20,368 bases of DNA. Origin: a virus. The position numbers and the translations under genes are program-made. Under the pieces are notes generated by a model. That model had not been told where the DNA came from. It saw nothing but the letters and a program-made list of their open reading frames with translations, and did not search any database. The stretch lies in IMG/VR virus record IMGVR_UViG_3300041403_001028, positions 1-20,368 of that record; one strand, written 5' to 3'. This document shows positions 1-6,036 of the stretch, one piece after another. Positions within the stretch are counted from its first letter, which is position 1. The number at the start of each line of letters is the position of its first letter.

Positions 1-2
1 TC

Positions 3-1049
3 TACATTAAAAATAACTACGACAAGAAACTTGTTAGTGCAATTAATAAGTTACCGGATTGGAAGATCGGTGGGAATAGTCATTGGGCTTGTACGGCGTA
101 TTGTTTAGAAAACATTCCTGCTATTGTTCCGCAAGCATACAAAGATGGTATCCATAAATGGATCCTTGAACTTGCTGAAGAAGGCGCTGCTGTAGCAGAA
201 GAAAAGAAGAAAGAAGAAAAGACTAAAAAGAACGTTTATGTTCCTACCATCCAAGAACGTATCCGTGATCAGTCGCAGGATATGGTAACAGATATCGACG
301 AATGGCTAGAAGGTTGGATACAAGACCCTAGCACATTCGATCCTAAGGGTTTTGACTTTAAAGCACACTTTGCAAAACTACAGCCGAGCCAAGCACACGC
401 TCGCAAGATGAAAACATTCTATGACGGTGTACTTGCTGACTACGACGACCTAGAACGCATGCCTACAGCAGGGCAGTTGAAAAAGATGGATGAACGAGAA
501 GCCGATCTTTGGCAGCAACTTAAAGAAGGTTATGCACATCTTAAGAAAGCAGACATTAAAAAGTTTCGTACTGCTATCGAAGAACTAATGGCAGCACTAG
601 ACTTTATCATTGATAGTGCAAAAGCAAACCGCAAGCCACGCAAGGCTAAACCAAAGAGTGCTACTAAGCTAGTTGAGAAGCTGAAGTTTTCAAAGACAGA
701 TGAAAGGTACAAACTAGCATCAATTGATCCTACTCTAATTGTAGGTGCTAATGAACTTTGGGTGTTTAATGTTAAAACACGCAAACTAGGCAAATACGTA
801 GCAGCTAATATAGACCCAAAAGGTATGGGACGAGATGGCACAGGTCTAAGTGTAAAAGGCACAACTATTATTGGATTTGACGAAAATTTAAGTATACAAA
901 AGACAGTGCGAAAACCCGATGATGTGCTTAAAGAATTCAAAGCAGCAGGCAAAGTAAAGTTACGCAAGTTCTTAGATGAAATTAACAGCGTAGATACAAA
1001 ATTAAACGGACGTTGTAATCCTGATACAGTACTTCTCAAGGTTTCTTGA
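3..1049 (+). CDS. Conserved phage protein of unknown function, 5'-truncated by the window edge
   Basis: The reading frame is open from base 3 with no stop, so the gene begins upstream of the window; the first internal ATG is at 282 but about 93 codons in frame precede it and look coding. The visible part is 348 residues. It contains a Lys/Glu-rich stretch (about residues 65-78) leading into VYVPTIQERI, a charged probably helical middle section, a basic linker (KANRKPRKAKPKS), and a C-terminal globular part with GANELWVFNVKTRKLGKYV. I see no enzyme motif, signal peptide or membrane segment. The style resembles conserved hypothetical proteins of marine T4-like phages, but I cannot name a function. 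A late promoter for the next gene overlaps its stop codon. Confidence 0.8.
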   Translation, partial: YIKNNYDKKLVSAINKLPDWKIGGNSHWACTAYCLENIPAIVPQAYKDGIHKWILELAEEGAAVAEEKKKEEKTKKNVYVPTIQERIRDQSQDMVTDIDEWLEGWIQDPSTFDPKGFDFKAHFAKLQPSQAHARKMKTFYDGVLADYDDLERMPTAGQLKKMDEREADLWQQLKEGYAHLKKADIKKFRTAIEELMAALDFIIDSAKANRKPRKAKPKSATKLVEKLKFSKTDERYKLASIDPTLIVGANELWVFNVKTRKLGKYVAANIDPKGMGRDGTGLSVKGTTIIGFDENLSIQKTVRKPDDVLKEFKAAGKVKLRKFLDEINSVDTKLNGRCNPDTVLLKVS

Positions 1050-1055
1050 TAAATA
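1048..1055 (+). promoter_or_regulatory. Predicted T4-type late promoter (GATAAATA)
   Basis: GATAAATA differs from the T4 late consensus TATAAATA only at the first base and lies 22 nt before the ATG at 1078. It overlaps the stop of the preceding gene. In T4-like phages this octamer is read by the gp55/gp33 late sigma system. The spacing matches the other four late motifs in this window. A GGAGA ribosome site follows at about 1063-1067. Confidence 0.6.
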
Positions 1056-1077
1056 TTGTTAATGGAGAACAAAACCG

Positions 1078-1929
1078 ATGTCTGATCTAGAAAATTTAAT
1101 TGCTAAACTTGGTGATAATATAAATGAAGTTGTAAAAACAGCTATATCTGTAGAAGATGTTAGACTGTCTAGAACAAAGTCTTTAGAATTTATGCCAAAT
1201 GATGAAGGTACTGCTAGAGGTTTAGGCGTATACTGGAAAGAAAAAAGTGGCACTAAACAATTGGTGCTAAGAGAAGATAGAATATTTTCTAGCGAAAATA
1301 TTGACTTACAACATGGTAAAGAATTTTCTATCGGTAACGTAGGTGTTTTAGGCGAAAATGAATTAGGCCCATCTGTTTGGAAGTCTTCATTAAGCAGAGT
1401 AGGTACATTACAAAACCTAAAAACAAATGGCAATTTAAGTATTGATGGTTATATTTTCTATAACGAAGATTCTAGTCGTTTAGGTATTGGCACTGAAGAA
1501 CCAAATGCAGCAGTAAGTGTTGTAAGTTTAGATTCAGAATTTGTAATTGATGTTGAAGGATCTACAACTAGAATTGGTAATTGGACTACAGATGATTTAG
1601 AAATTATCACAGATGACACAACACGTATAATGGTTAGTGCTTCTGGTAAAATTGAGTTAGGTAGCGAAAGCTCTCAAACTGTGGTAAAAGGTGCGTTGGG
1701 TGTAGGTATTAACAATCCATCATCTGATACAAGTATCACTACTGCTAAAGGTATACGTTTTAATGGATCTAAGTTTGATACAGGTAATTCTGCTCCTGAC
1801 GCAGGCTCATACACAAAAGGTGACATTGTTTGGAATACAGATCCAAAGCCAACAGGTTTTGTAGGTTGGGTTTGTGTAAGAGACGGCACACCCGGAACAT
1901 GGAAACCATTCGGTCAAATCAATCCCTAA
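1078..1929 (+). CDS. Fibre-like virion structural protein
   Basis: This 283-residue protein has the look of a trimeric beta-structured phage fibre. It carries two copies of the fibre motif LG(I/V)G-x-x-x-P (LGIGTEEP at 135-142, LGVGINNP at 207-214), Ser/Thr/Gly-rich short beta repeats between them, and a C-terminal tip (about 246-283) with GDIVWN, GWVCVRDGTPGTWKPFGQ, a pattern common at the ends of tail fibres and spikes. The N-terminal 35 residues are charged and probably helical, perhaps for attachment. There is no signal peptide. The late promoter just upstream supports a virion role. Whether it belongs to the tail, the baseplate or a head decoration cannot be told. Confidence 0.7.
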   Translation: MSDLENLIAKLGDNINEVVKTAISVEDVRLSRTKSLEFMPNDEGTARGLGVYWKEKSGTKQLVLREDRIFSSENIDLQHGKEFSIGNVGVLGENELGPSVWKSSLSRVGTLQNLKTNGNLSIDGYIFYNEDSSRLGIGTEEPNAAVSVVSLDSEFVIDVEGSTTRIGNWTTDDLEIITDDTTRIMVSASGKIELGSESSQTVVKGALGVGINNPSSDTSITTAKGIRFNGSKFDTGNSAPDAGSYTKGDIVWNTDPKPTGFVGWVCVRDGTPGTWKPFGQINP

Positions 1930-2211
1930 ATGAAAATAGATAAACAGACTAAATTATGGAAGTATGCAGCTTGGACATTACCATTCCTTGCACTAGCAGC
2001 AATCATTTTTGCATATTGGATTGAACCAAAGTCATTATTAAATAAAACTATAATTATCATCTGTACTGCATTTTTTAGTGTAAGTGTATTTTGGTGGTGG
2101 TGGGCCTTAGATAAACTTTCATTACTTGTAAAAGAAAAACTTGGAATAGAAGAAAAGTTTCATACTCTTACTGAAGAATTAAAAGCAATCAGAAAAGATC
2201 TTAAAAGATGA
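1930..2211 (+). CDS. Small two-helix membrane protein with C-terminal coiled coil
   Basis: This 93-residue protein starts directly after the preceding stop (TAAATG), so translation is probably coupled. Two hydrophobic segments are visible, about residues 12-30 and 38-60, the second ending in the aromatic run VFWWWWALDKL. They are followed by a charged helical tail (about 66-93) with heptad-like spacing ending in Lys-rich residues. It therefore looks like an inner-membrane hairpin with a cytoplasmic coiled coil. The last four bases overlap the start of the next gene (ATGA). I cannot assign a function; small membrane proteins of this size in T4-like phages include lysis, superinfection-exclusion and membrane-associated assembly factors. 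Confidence 0.75.
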   Translation: MKIDKQTKLWKYAAWTLPFLALAAIIFAYWIEPKSLLNKTIIIICTAFFSVSVFWWWWALDKLSLLVKEKLGIEEKFHTLTEELKAIRKDLKR

Positions 2212-2771
2212 CAGCATGGGTTATAGGAAACGGCGAAAGTCGTATTCCCATAAATTTAGATTTACTGTCAAATAAAATAGGCTGTAATGCAGTGCATAGA
2301 GATACGCACATAGACCATTTGATTTGTGTAGATAGAAAAATGGTAGAGGAATCTTTGCCGAAAAAAGATAAAACTAAAATTTATACAAGAAGCGATTGGG
2401 CAAGTCACTACAAAGTAAATCTTGTGCCTGAATTACCATATCAAGGAACACAAAGACCAGATGATCCCTGGCACTGGGGCAGTGGACCTTTTGCTGTTCT
2501 TTTAGGAGCAATGCTGTTTGATAAAATTAACCTGCTCGGATTTGATTTGCACAGTAAAAATAATAAAGTTAATAATGTATATAAAAATACTGCAAACTAT
2601 TCAAATGCAGACAAAAGACCAGTTGATCCTAGATATTGGATCTATCAAATTTCAAAAGTTTTTGAATGTTATCCTAGAAAACAATTTACAATCTATAACG
2701 AAGAAGATTGGATTATTCCAGATATCTGGAAAAAAGATAATGTAATGCTTGACAGTATAAGTAATGTATAG
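2208..2771 (+). CDS. Sialyltransferase/DUF115-like Rossmann-fold protein, possible glycosyltransferase
   Basis: This 187-residue protein opens with AWVIGNGES (residues 3-11), which resembles the GNGPS nucleotide-sugar loop of GT42 sialyltransferases and MptE/DUF115 proteins. The same order of signatures follows: CNAVHRD (26-32), a WGSGPFA segment (90-96) in the place of the family's SGxxA helix, and LLGFDLH (109-115) like the LxGxD strand. It is shorter than typical GT42 enzymes (about 260-290 residues), so it may be a minimal catalytic domain or a relative with another role. Its start overlaps the preceding stop by four bases. Its 3' end contains the -35 element of the next promoter. The fold relation is inferred by motif order, not by a search. 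Confidence 0.6.
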   Translation: MTAWVIGNGESRIPINLDLLSNKIGCNAVHRDTHIDHLICVDRKMVEESLPKKDKTKIYTRSDWASHYKVNLVPELPYQGTQRPDDPWHWGSGPFAVLLGAMLFDKINLLGFDLHSKNNKVNNVYKNTANYSNADKRPVDPRYWIYQISKVFECYPRKQFTIYNEEDWIIPDIWKKDNVMLDSISNV

Positions 2772-2777
2772 TATATT
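2749..2777 (+). promoter_or_regulatory. Predicted sigma70-type promoter (TTGACA - 17 - TATATT)
   Basis: A perfect -35 hexamer TTGACA (2749-2754) is followed after exactly 17 bases by TATATT (2772-2777), one mismatch from consensus. Transcription should begin near 2784, which places the 5' end of the RNA directly at the structured leader of the queD-like gene. No late octamer is nearby, so this operon is probably read by host polymerase carrying its housekeeping sigma factor, i.e. early or middle in infection. Confidence 0.7.
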
Positions 2778-2796
2778 AATACTAAGAGGTCTTAGT
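2769..2796. repeat. Two overlapping inverted repeats across the -10 and start region
   Basis: TAGTAT-ATTA-ATACTA (2769-2784) is a dyad with 6-bp arms over the -10 box, and ACTAAGA-GG-TCTTAGT (2781-2796) is a dyad with 7-bp arms over the predicted transcription start. Either could be an operator for a repressor. The second also overlaps the first half of the riboswitch-like leader, so the two readings compete. Confidence 0.4.
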
Positions 2797-2842
2797 GTTC
2801 GTTCCCTCTATAAACATTCCGCACACTCCACTAGCCAAGGAG
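2785..2842 (+). promoter_or_regulatory. preQ1-I-riboswitch-like leader before the queD-like gene
   Basis: AGAGG (2785-2789) can pair with CCUCU (2805-2809), enclosing a 15-nt loop that begins UCUUAG and followed by AUAAAC. The class I preQ1 aptamer has AGAGG, a loop starting UUCUAGC, CCCUCU and then AUAAA with CUAA, so stem and flank match closely. The loop segment UUAGUG (2792-2797) can pair with CACUAG (2829-2834, one U-G pair), giving an H-type pseudoknot ending just before the AAGGAG ribosome site (2837-2842). Differences from the known class: U instead of the specificity C after UAG, a longer loop, and the pseudoknot partner about 20 nt rather than 6-7 nt downstream. Position (promoter, leader, queD) is what a queuosine-precursor sensor would have. 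Confidence 0.4.
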
Positions 2843-2848
2843 TATAAA

Positions 2849-3295
2849 ATGAGTTATTATAGTACAAAAACATATGGACATAACATCGGACTAAGTGCCT
2901 GCTTTAGACAACCTAAAGCACACAGTCATTGCAGATTCCTGCACGGATATAGTTTGCAATTCCGTTTTACATTTGCAGCAGATGAACTTGATGAAAAGAA
3001 CTGGGTTGTTGACTTCGGCGGACTAAAACCGTTGAAAGCATGGCTTGAAGATAGCTTTGATCATAAAATTGTTCTTGATGCAGATGATCCGCATATGGAA
3101 ACTTTTAAAGATTTAGAAGAAAAAGGTCTTGCTGAACTTACAATCTTAGATGGTGTAGGTGTAGAACGTTTTGCTTATCATGCATGGAAACAAGCAAATG
3201 AACTTGTAAGCGAAATGACAGGCGGACGTTGTCGTTGTGTAGAAGTAGAGTGTGCAGAACACGGAGCAAATTCAGCAATTTATAAAGATGCCTAA
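2849..3295 (+). CDS. queD: QueD-like 6-carboxytetrahydropterin synthase / PTPS family, variant metal site
   Basis: This 148-residue protein matches the 6-pyruvoyl-tetrahydropterin synthase/QueD fold, which converts dihydroneopterin triphosphate to 6-carboxytetrahydropterin on the way to preQ0 and queuosine. Family features visible: Cys28-x3-His32-Gly (catalytic Cys and one Zn ligand), WVVDFGGLK (52-60), FDHK with Asp71-His72, and the terminal Glu137...Tyr145. Compared with E. coli QueD, two of three Zn histidines are replaced (Phe19 and Tyr34), while His25 and His27 lie close by and could substitute. This LSACFRQ...HGYS form resembles an alphaproteobacterial subfamily, so it may be functional but with a different site. 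ATG 2849 is chosen because AAGGAG lies six bases before it; a GTG at 2795 in frame would translate the leader. It heads the cassette up to 6006. Confidence 0.8.
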   Translation: MSYYSTKTYGHNIGLSACFRQPKAHSHCRFLHGYSLQFRFTFAADELDEKNWVVDFGGLKPLKAWLEDSFDHKIVLDADDPHMETFKDLEEKGLAELTILDGVGVERFAYHAWKQANELVSEMTGGRCRCVEVECAEHGANSAIYKDA

Positions 3296-4112
3296 GATAG
3301 ATAAATCTCAATATTCCAAAGAAGAATGGAAAATTATTAGAGAAAAAAGACGAAAAGAAAAAGAAAATAAGGTGCAGGAAAAACACTCTGCACCTTTAGA
3401 AGTTGATCCTAATGGCAAATATTATGTTTTGTGCCTGAAGCACGGGACAAAGTATAGTGCAGAGTATGTCAACAGACTTTACAATATGGTCAAAAGGAAT
3501 ACTACTGTTGATTTTCAAATGGTATGTCTCACAGAAGATTCGAAAGATATTAATGAAGAAATTATCATTAAACCATTACCACCAGCTCTAGCAGGTTGGT
3601 GGTGCAAACCCTATATGTTTTCGAATGATTTACAATTAAATGGCACTGTATTATACTTGGATCTAGATGTAGTAATTGCAAACAACATAGATAAACTTTT
3701 TACCTATGCACAAGGCGACTGGTGTATAATTAGAGACTTCACAAGAAAAATGCGTCCTGGGTGGCAAAAATATAATAGTAGTGTGATTAGATTTGAAGGT
3801 GGTACTAAAGATCATATATGGACAACTTTTGCAAAAAATAAAAACTTCTATATGAGAAAGCATCATGGAGATCAAGATTATATCTATGAAATTGATAAGT
3901 CAGCAGTGCTTTTTCCCGATAGCTGGATATTGAGCTGGAAATGGGAAGTACGAAAAAATAGAGAATTTGCACCCGGCGGTACAAGAGGCAGTAGAAAATT
4001 AAAAGTAATTGAAAATGTAACTCCTCCTGTGGATTGTAGTATTTGTGTGTTTCATGGAGATCCTAATCCTGACAACTGCGACGATCCTTGGGTAAAACAG
4101 AATTGGACTTAA
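3288..4112 (+). CDS. Glycosyltransferase with DxD motif (GT-A, GT8-like)
   Basis: This 274-residue protein shows the order of motifs of a GT-A, GT8-like glycosyltransferase: a first beta strand YYVLCLKHG (45-53), WWCKPYMF (104-111), the metal/nucleotide-sugar motif LYLDLDVVI with Asp125-x-Asp127, GDQD (194-197), and a C-terminal FHGDPNP (255-261). Residues 8-33 are a highly charged, probably helical extension. The start at 3288 overlaps the queD-like stop by eight bases; an upstream in-frame ATG at 3252 would overlap further and is less likely. Donor and acceptor cannot be read from sequence. Candidates are host surface glycans, virion proteins or modified bases. It sits between a pterin enzyme and three oxygenase-like genes in one operon. 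Confidence 0.8.
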   Translation: MPKIDKSQYSKEEWKIIREKRRKEKENKVQEKHSAPLEVDPNGKYYVLCLKHGTKYSAEYVNRLYNMVKRNTTVDFQMVCLTEDSKDINEEIIIKPLPPALAGWWCKPYMFSNDLQLNGTVLYLDLDVVIANNIDKLFTYAQGDWCIIRDFTRKMRPGWQKYNSSVIRFEGGTKDHIWTTFAKNKNFYMRKHHGDQDYIYEIDKSAVLFPDSWILSWKWEVRKNREFAPGGTRGSRKLKVIENVTPPVDCSICVFHGDPNPDNCDDPWVKQNWT

Positions 4113-4122
4113 AGGAATAACC

Positions 4123-4788
4123 ATGGAAAATGTGCCCGGCATAGTAATTGATAATTTTTATAGTGACCCAGATAGGGTTAGAGAATGGGCATTACAACAG
4201 GAATTTACAAGAGAAGGTGAAGGAGCATGGCCGGGAAAAAGAACAAAACCGCTTGATATTTTAGATCCTTATTTTTATCAGCAATTTGTGAACAAAATTT
4301 TTAGTGTTTTTATGCCAGTCGAACATGATATTGATGCACAGGTACAAACTATGTTTCAACTGATTCCTAATTTTGAAGATGATCCCAAAAGTCCAAAAAA
4401 CGTAGGATGGATTCATGACGATGATGATACTTTATTTGCAGGAGTAGTATTTCTTAGTCCAAATATAGATTTAGATTGTGGAACTAGTCTGTTTAGTTTA
4501 GAAGATGAAACAAAAATTGATAAAACTGATGCTAAGAAAGAATTTTTTAGTAACGGCAATGATTTAAATTATGATAGCGCAATTACTACTCATAATTCTG
4601 CGTATGCAGAAACAGTAAGGTTTCAAAACGTATACAATAGATGTATAATATTTGATCATACATGCTTCCATGGTGTTAACAGTTTTTACAACAGCCAAAG
4701 TCAGGATAGATTAACACAAGTATTTTTTGTAGATCAAGTTAATATGGATGTTCCGCCGCCAATATCAAGGCATAGAAATTTTCTTTAG
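4123..4788 (+). CDS. 2OG-Fe(II) oxygenase-like protein (DUF6445-like)
   Basis: This 221-residue protein begins with NFYSDPDRVREWAL (11-24) and WPGKRTK (36-42), which recall DUF6445, a family related to 2OG/Fe(II) oxygenases. The core follows: WIHDDDD with His98-x-Asp100 as first metal ligands, AGVVFLSPN strand, GTSLF (120-124), distal His183 in FDHTCFHGV, and Arg196 in DRLTQVFFV as the likely 2-oxoglutarate carboxylate anchor. The complete HxD...H...R set suggests an active dioxygenase. An AAAGGA ribosome site lies just upstream and the gap to the glycosyltransferase is 10 bases. The substrate is unknown; hydroxylation of protein, nucleic acid or small molecules are all possible. Such genes are common in marine T4-like phages. 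Confidence 0.7.
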   Translation: MENVPGIVIDNFYSDPDRVREWALQQEFTREGEGAWPGKRTKPLDILDPYFYQQFVNKIFSVFMPVEHDIDAQVQTMFQLIPNFEDDPKSPKNVGWIHDDDDTLFAGVVFLSPNIDLDCGTSLFSLEDETKIDKTDAKKEFFSNGNDLNYDSAITTHNSAYAETVRFQNVYNRCIIFDHTCFHGVNSFYNSQSQDRLTQVFFVDQVNMDVPPPISRHRNFL

Positions 4789-4799
4789 AAGGAAGGCAA

Positions 4800-5423
4800 A
4801 TGAAAACAGTAGTAGACGATTATCTTTGGTTATTTAAATTTGAAGATATAAACAATGAAATTCTGTACAAATCGTGTGTAGCAGTAGACAATGAATTAAG
4901 AGAAAAATTTCCTCCGATTACAGGAGAAAACGTATATGGTTGTTTTACAAGCTATTATCATCAGCAATATAATTTATTTGCATTTCCGTGCAGAGAGTTA
5001 CAAAAACTCTATACTAATTTAGTTATAAATTTTCAGCAAGTTTTAGATCCTAATAAACAATACTATGTACGTTGTTGGGCAAATCTATTTGAAAAGGGAA
5101 TGAATATAGATTGGCACAGTCATTGGTTACCAGAATACAAAACATATCATGGGTTTTATTGTGTTAATACAGAAGGCGAACAACCTAGTCATACTGATTA
5201 TGATATTCCTGGACAAAAAGACATACTTAGAATAATGAGCGAAGATGGATTATGTGTATTTGGAAAGTCAGACGGTGACGGACATCGTAGTTCGGAATGG
5301 TTGAACGAAGACAAATATAGGATTACAATTGCATTTGATGTTATTCCTATAGAAGCATTACGTACAGAAGAAAAATTCACACACAATTTGCTACATAACT
5401 ATATTCCATTAGCAAAGGTTTAA
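4800..5423 (+). CDS. 2OG-Fe(II) oxygenase-like protein with HxH first ligand pair
   Basis: This 207-residue protein has a double-stranded beta-helix core typical of iron/2-oxoglutarate oxygenases: RCWANLFEKGMNIDWHSHW (91-109) with His106-x-His108, a GFYCVN strand (117-123), distal His162 in GDGHRSSEW and Arg174 in YRITIAFDV. The first ligand pair is HxH instead of the usual HxD/E, so the metal site may be all-histidine, or a neighbouring acid may take over. A strong AAGGAAGG ribosome site precedes the start, 11 bases after the previous stop. It is not closely similar to its two neighbours, so the row of three is not a simple tandem duplication. Substrate unknown. Confidence 0.65.
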   Translation: MKTVVDDYLWLFKFEDINNEILYKSCVAVDNELREKFPPITGENVYGCFTSYYHQQYNLFAFPCRELQKLYTNLVINFQQVLDPNKQYYVRCWANLFEKGMNIDWHSHWLPEYKTYHGFYCVNTEGEQPSHTDYDIPGQKDILRIMSEDGLCVFGKSDGDGHRSSEWLNEDKYRITIAFDVIPIEALRTEEKFTHNLLHNYIPLAKV

Positions 5424-5424
5424 T

Positions 5425-6006
5425 ATGGCTAATTTAAGTTTATGGTTTCCAGTGTCAATCTACACACAAAAAGATATATTACCAAAAGAACAACATCAGT
5501 CTCTAATTGACCATGTTGACAAAATAAAGCAAGAGATACCCTCTGGAGGTAAAGACTGGTTTGGAAGTATCTACACAAGTTACGAAACATTTGATATTCG
5601 TAAAGATATTATGTTTGAATCCCTTCTTGAAAAAGTAGAGTATCACGTAAATGATTATGCTATAATGCACAACAGTCACCACAAATATAAATGCCGTGAA
5701 GCATGGTTTAACGAAAGTATAGGTAATCAGTTTCAAGAGTTTCATACACACGCTAACAATATTATTAGTGCTGTATACTATTTAAGAGCTCCCGAAGGTT
5801 CGGGTGAGATTGTGTTTAAAGATCCTAAGCAACCAGACATGATGCCTTTAAAAGAAATTGATTCTTTGAATAATTTAAATTTTGGAAATGCAAGTTTTGA
5901 TCCTATAGAAAATAGTCTAATAATTTTTAGATCATATCTTCCACATATGGTAAAGCCAGGCACAAATAAAATAGGTAGAATAAGTGTTGCTCTTAATTAC
6001 ACTTGA
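5425..6006 (+). CDS. Putative 2OG-Fe(II) oxygenase, PF13759/TIGR02466 type
   Basis: This 193-residue protein fits the small oxygenase family PF13759 (TIGR02466), frequent in marine phages. Signatures are FQEFHTHANN with His107-x-His109, IISAVYYLRAPEGSGEIVF (113-131) as the core strand pair, LIIFRSYLPHMVKPG with distal His174, and Arg185 in GRISVALNYT. Its length is normal for the family. The start is one base beyond the previous stop (TAATATG), so translation is coupled, and it is the last gene of the cassette starting at 2849. The TGA stop lies inside the -35 hexamer of the uvsE promoter. No substrate is established for the family as far as I know. Confidence 0.8.
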   Translation: MANLSLWFPVSIYTQKDILPKEQHQSLIDHVDKIKQEIPSGGKDWFGSIYTSYETFDIRKDIMFESLLEKVEYHVNDYAIMHNSHHKYKCREAWFNESIGNQFQEFHTHANNIISAVYYLRAPEGSGEIVFKDPKQPDMMPLKEIDSLNNLNFGNASFDPIENSLIIFRSYLPHMVKPGTNKIGRISVALNYT

Positions 6007-6031
6007 CTTTGTAAACAATAGAAAGTATAAT
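6003..6031 (+). promoter_or_regulatory. Predicted sigma70-type promoter (TTGACT - 17 - TATAAT) for uvsE
   Basis: TTGACT (6003-6008) and a perfect TATAAT (6026-6031) are separated by exactly 17 bases. Transcription would start near 6038, at or just past the first ATG of uvsE (6037), so the ATG at 6070 may be the one used, or the message is leaderless. Early or middle expression by host polymerase is implied. Confidence 0.75.
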
Positions 6032-6036
6032 AAACT

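Noticed and set aside
530-1433. Minus-strand frames of 180 and 124 codons opposite the first two genes
   Set aside because: The sense frames have coherent protein features and promoter/ribosome sites; the antisense products are low-complexity shadows.
2795-2848. In-frame GTG start 54 bases upstream of the queD-like ATG
   Set aside because: It has no ribosome site and would translate the structured leader; the ATG at 2849 has AAGGAG at ideal spacing and fits family N-termini.
3252-3287. Upstream ATG extending the glycosyltransferase by 12 residues
   Set aside because: It would enlarge the overlap with the queD-like gene to 44 bases, and the extension lacks any family feature; ATG 3288 with an 8-base overlap is more typical here.
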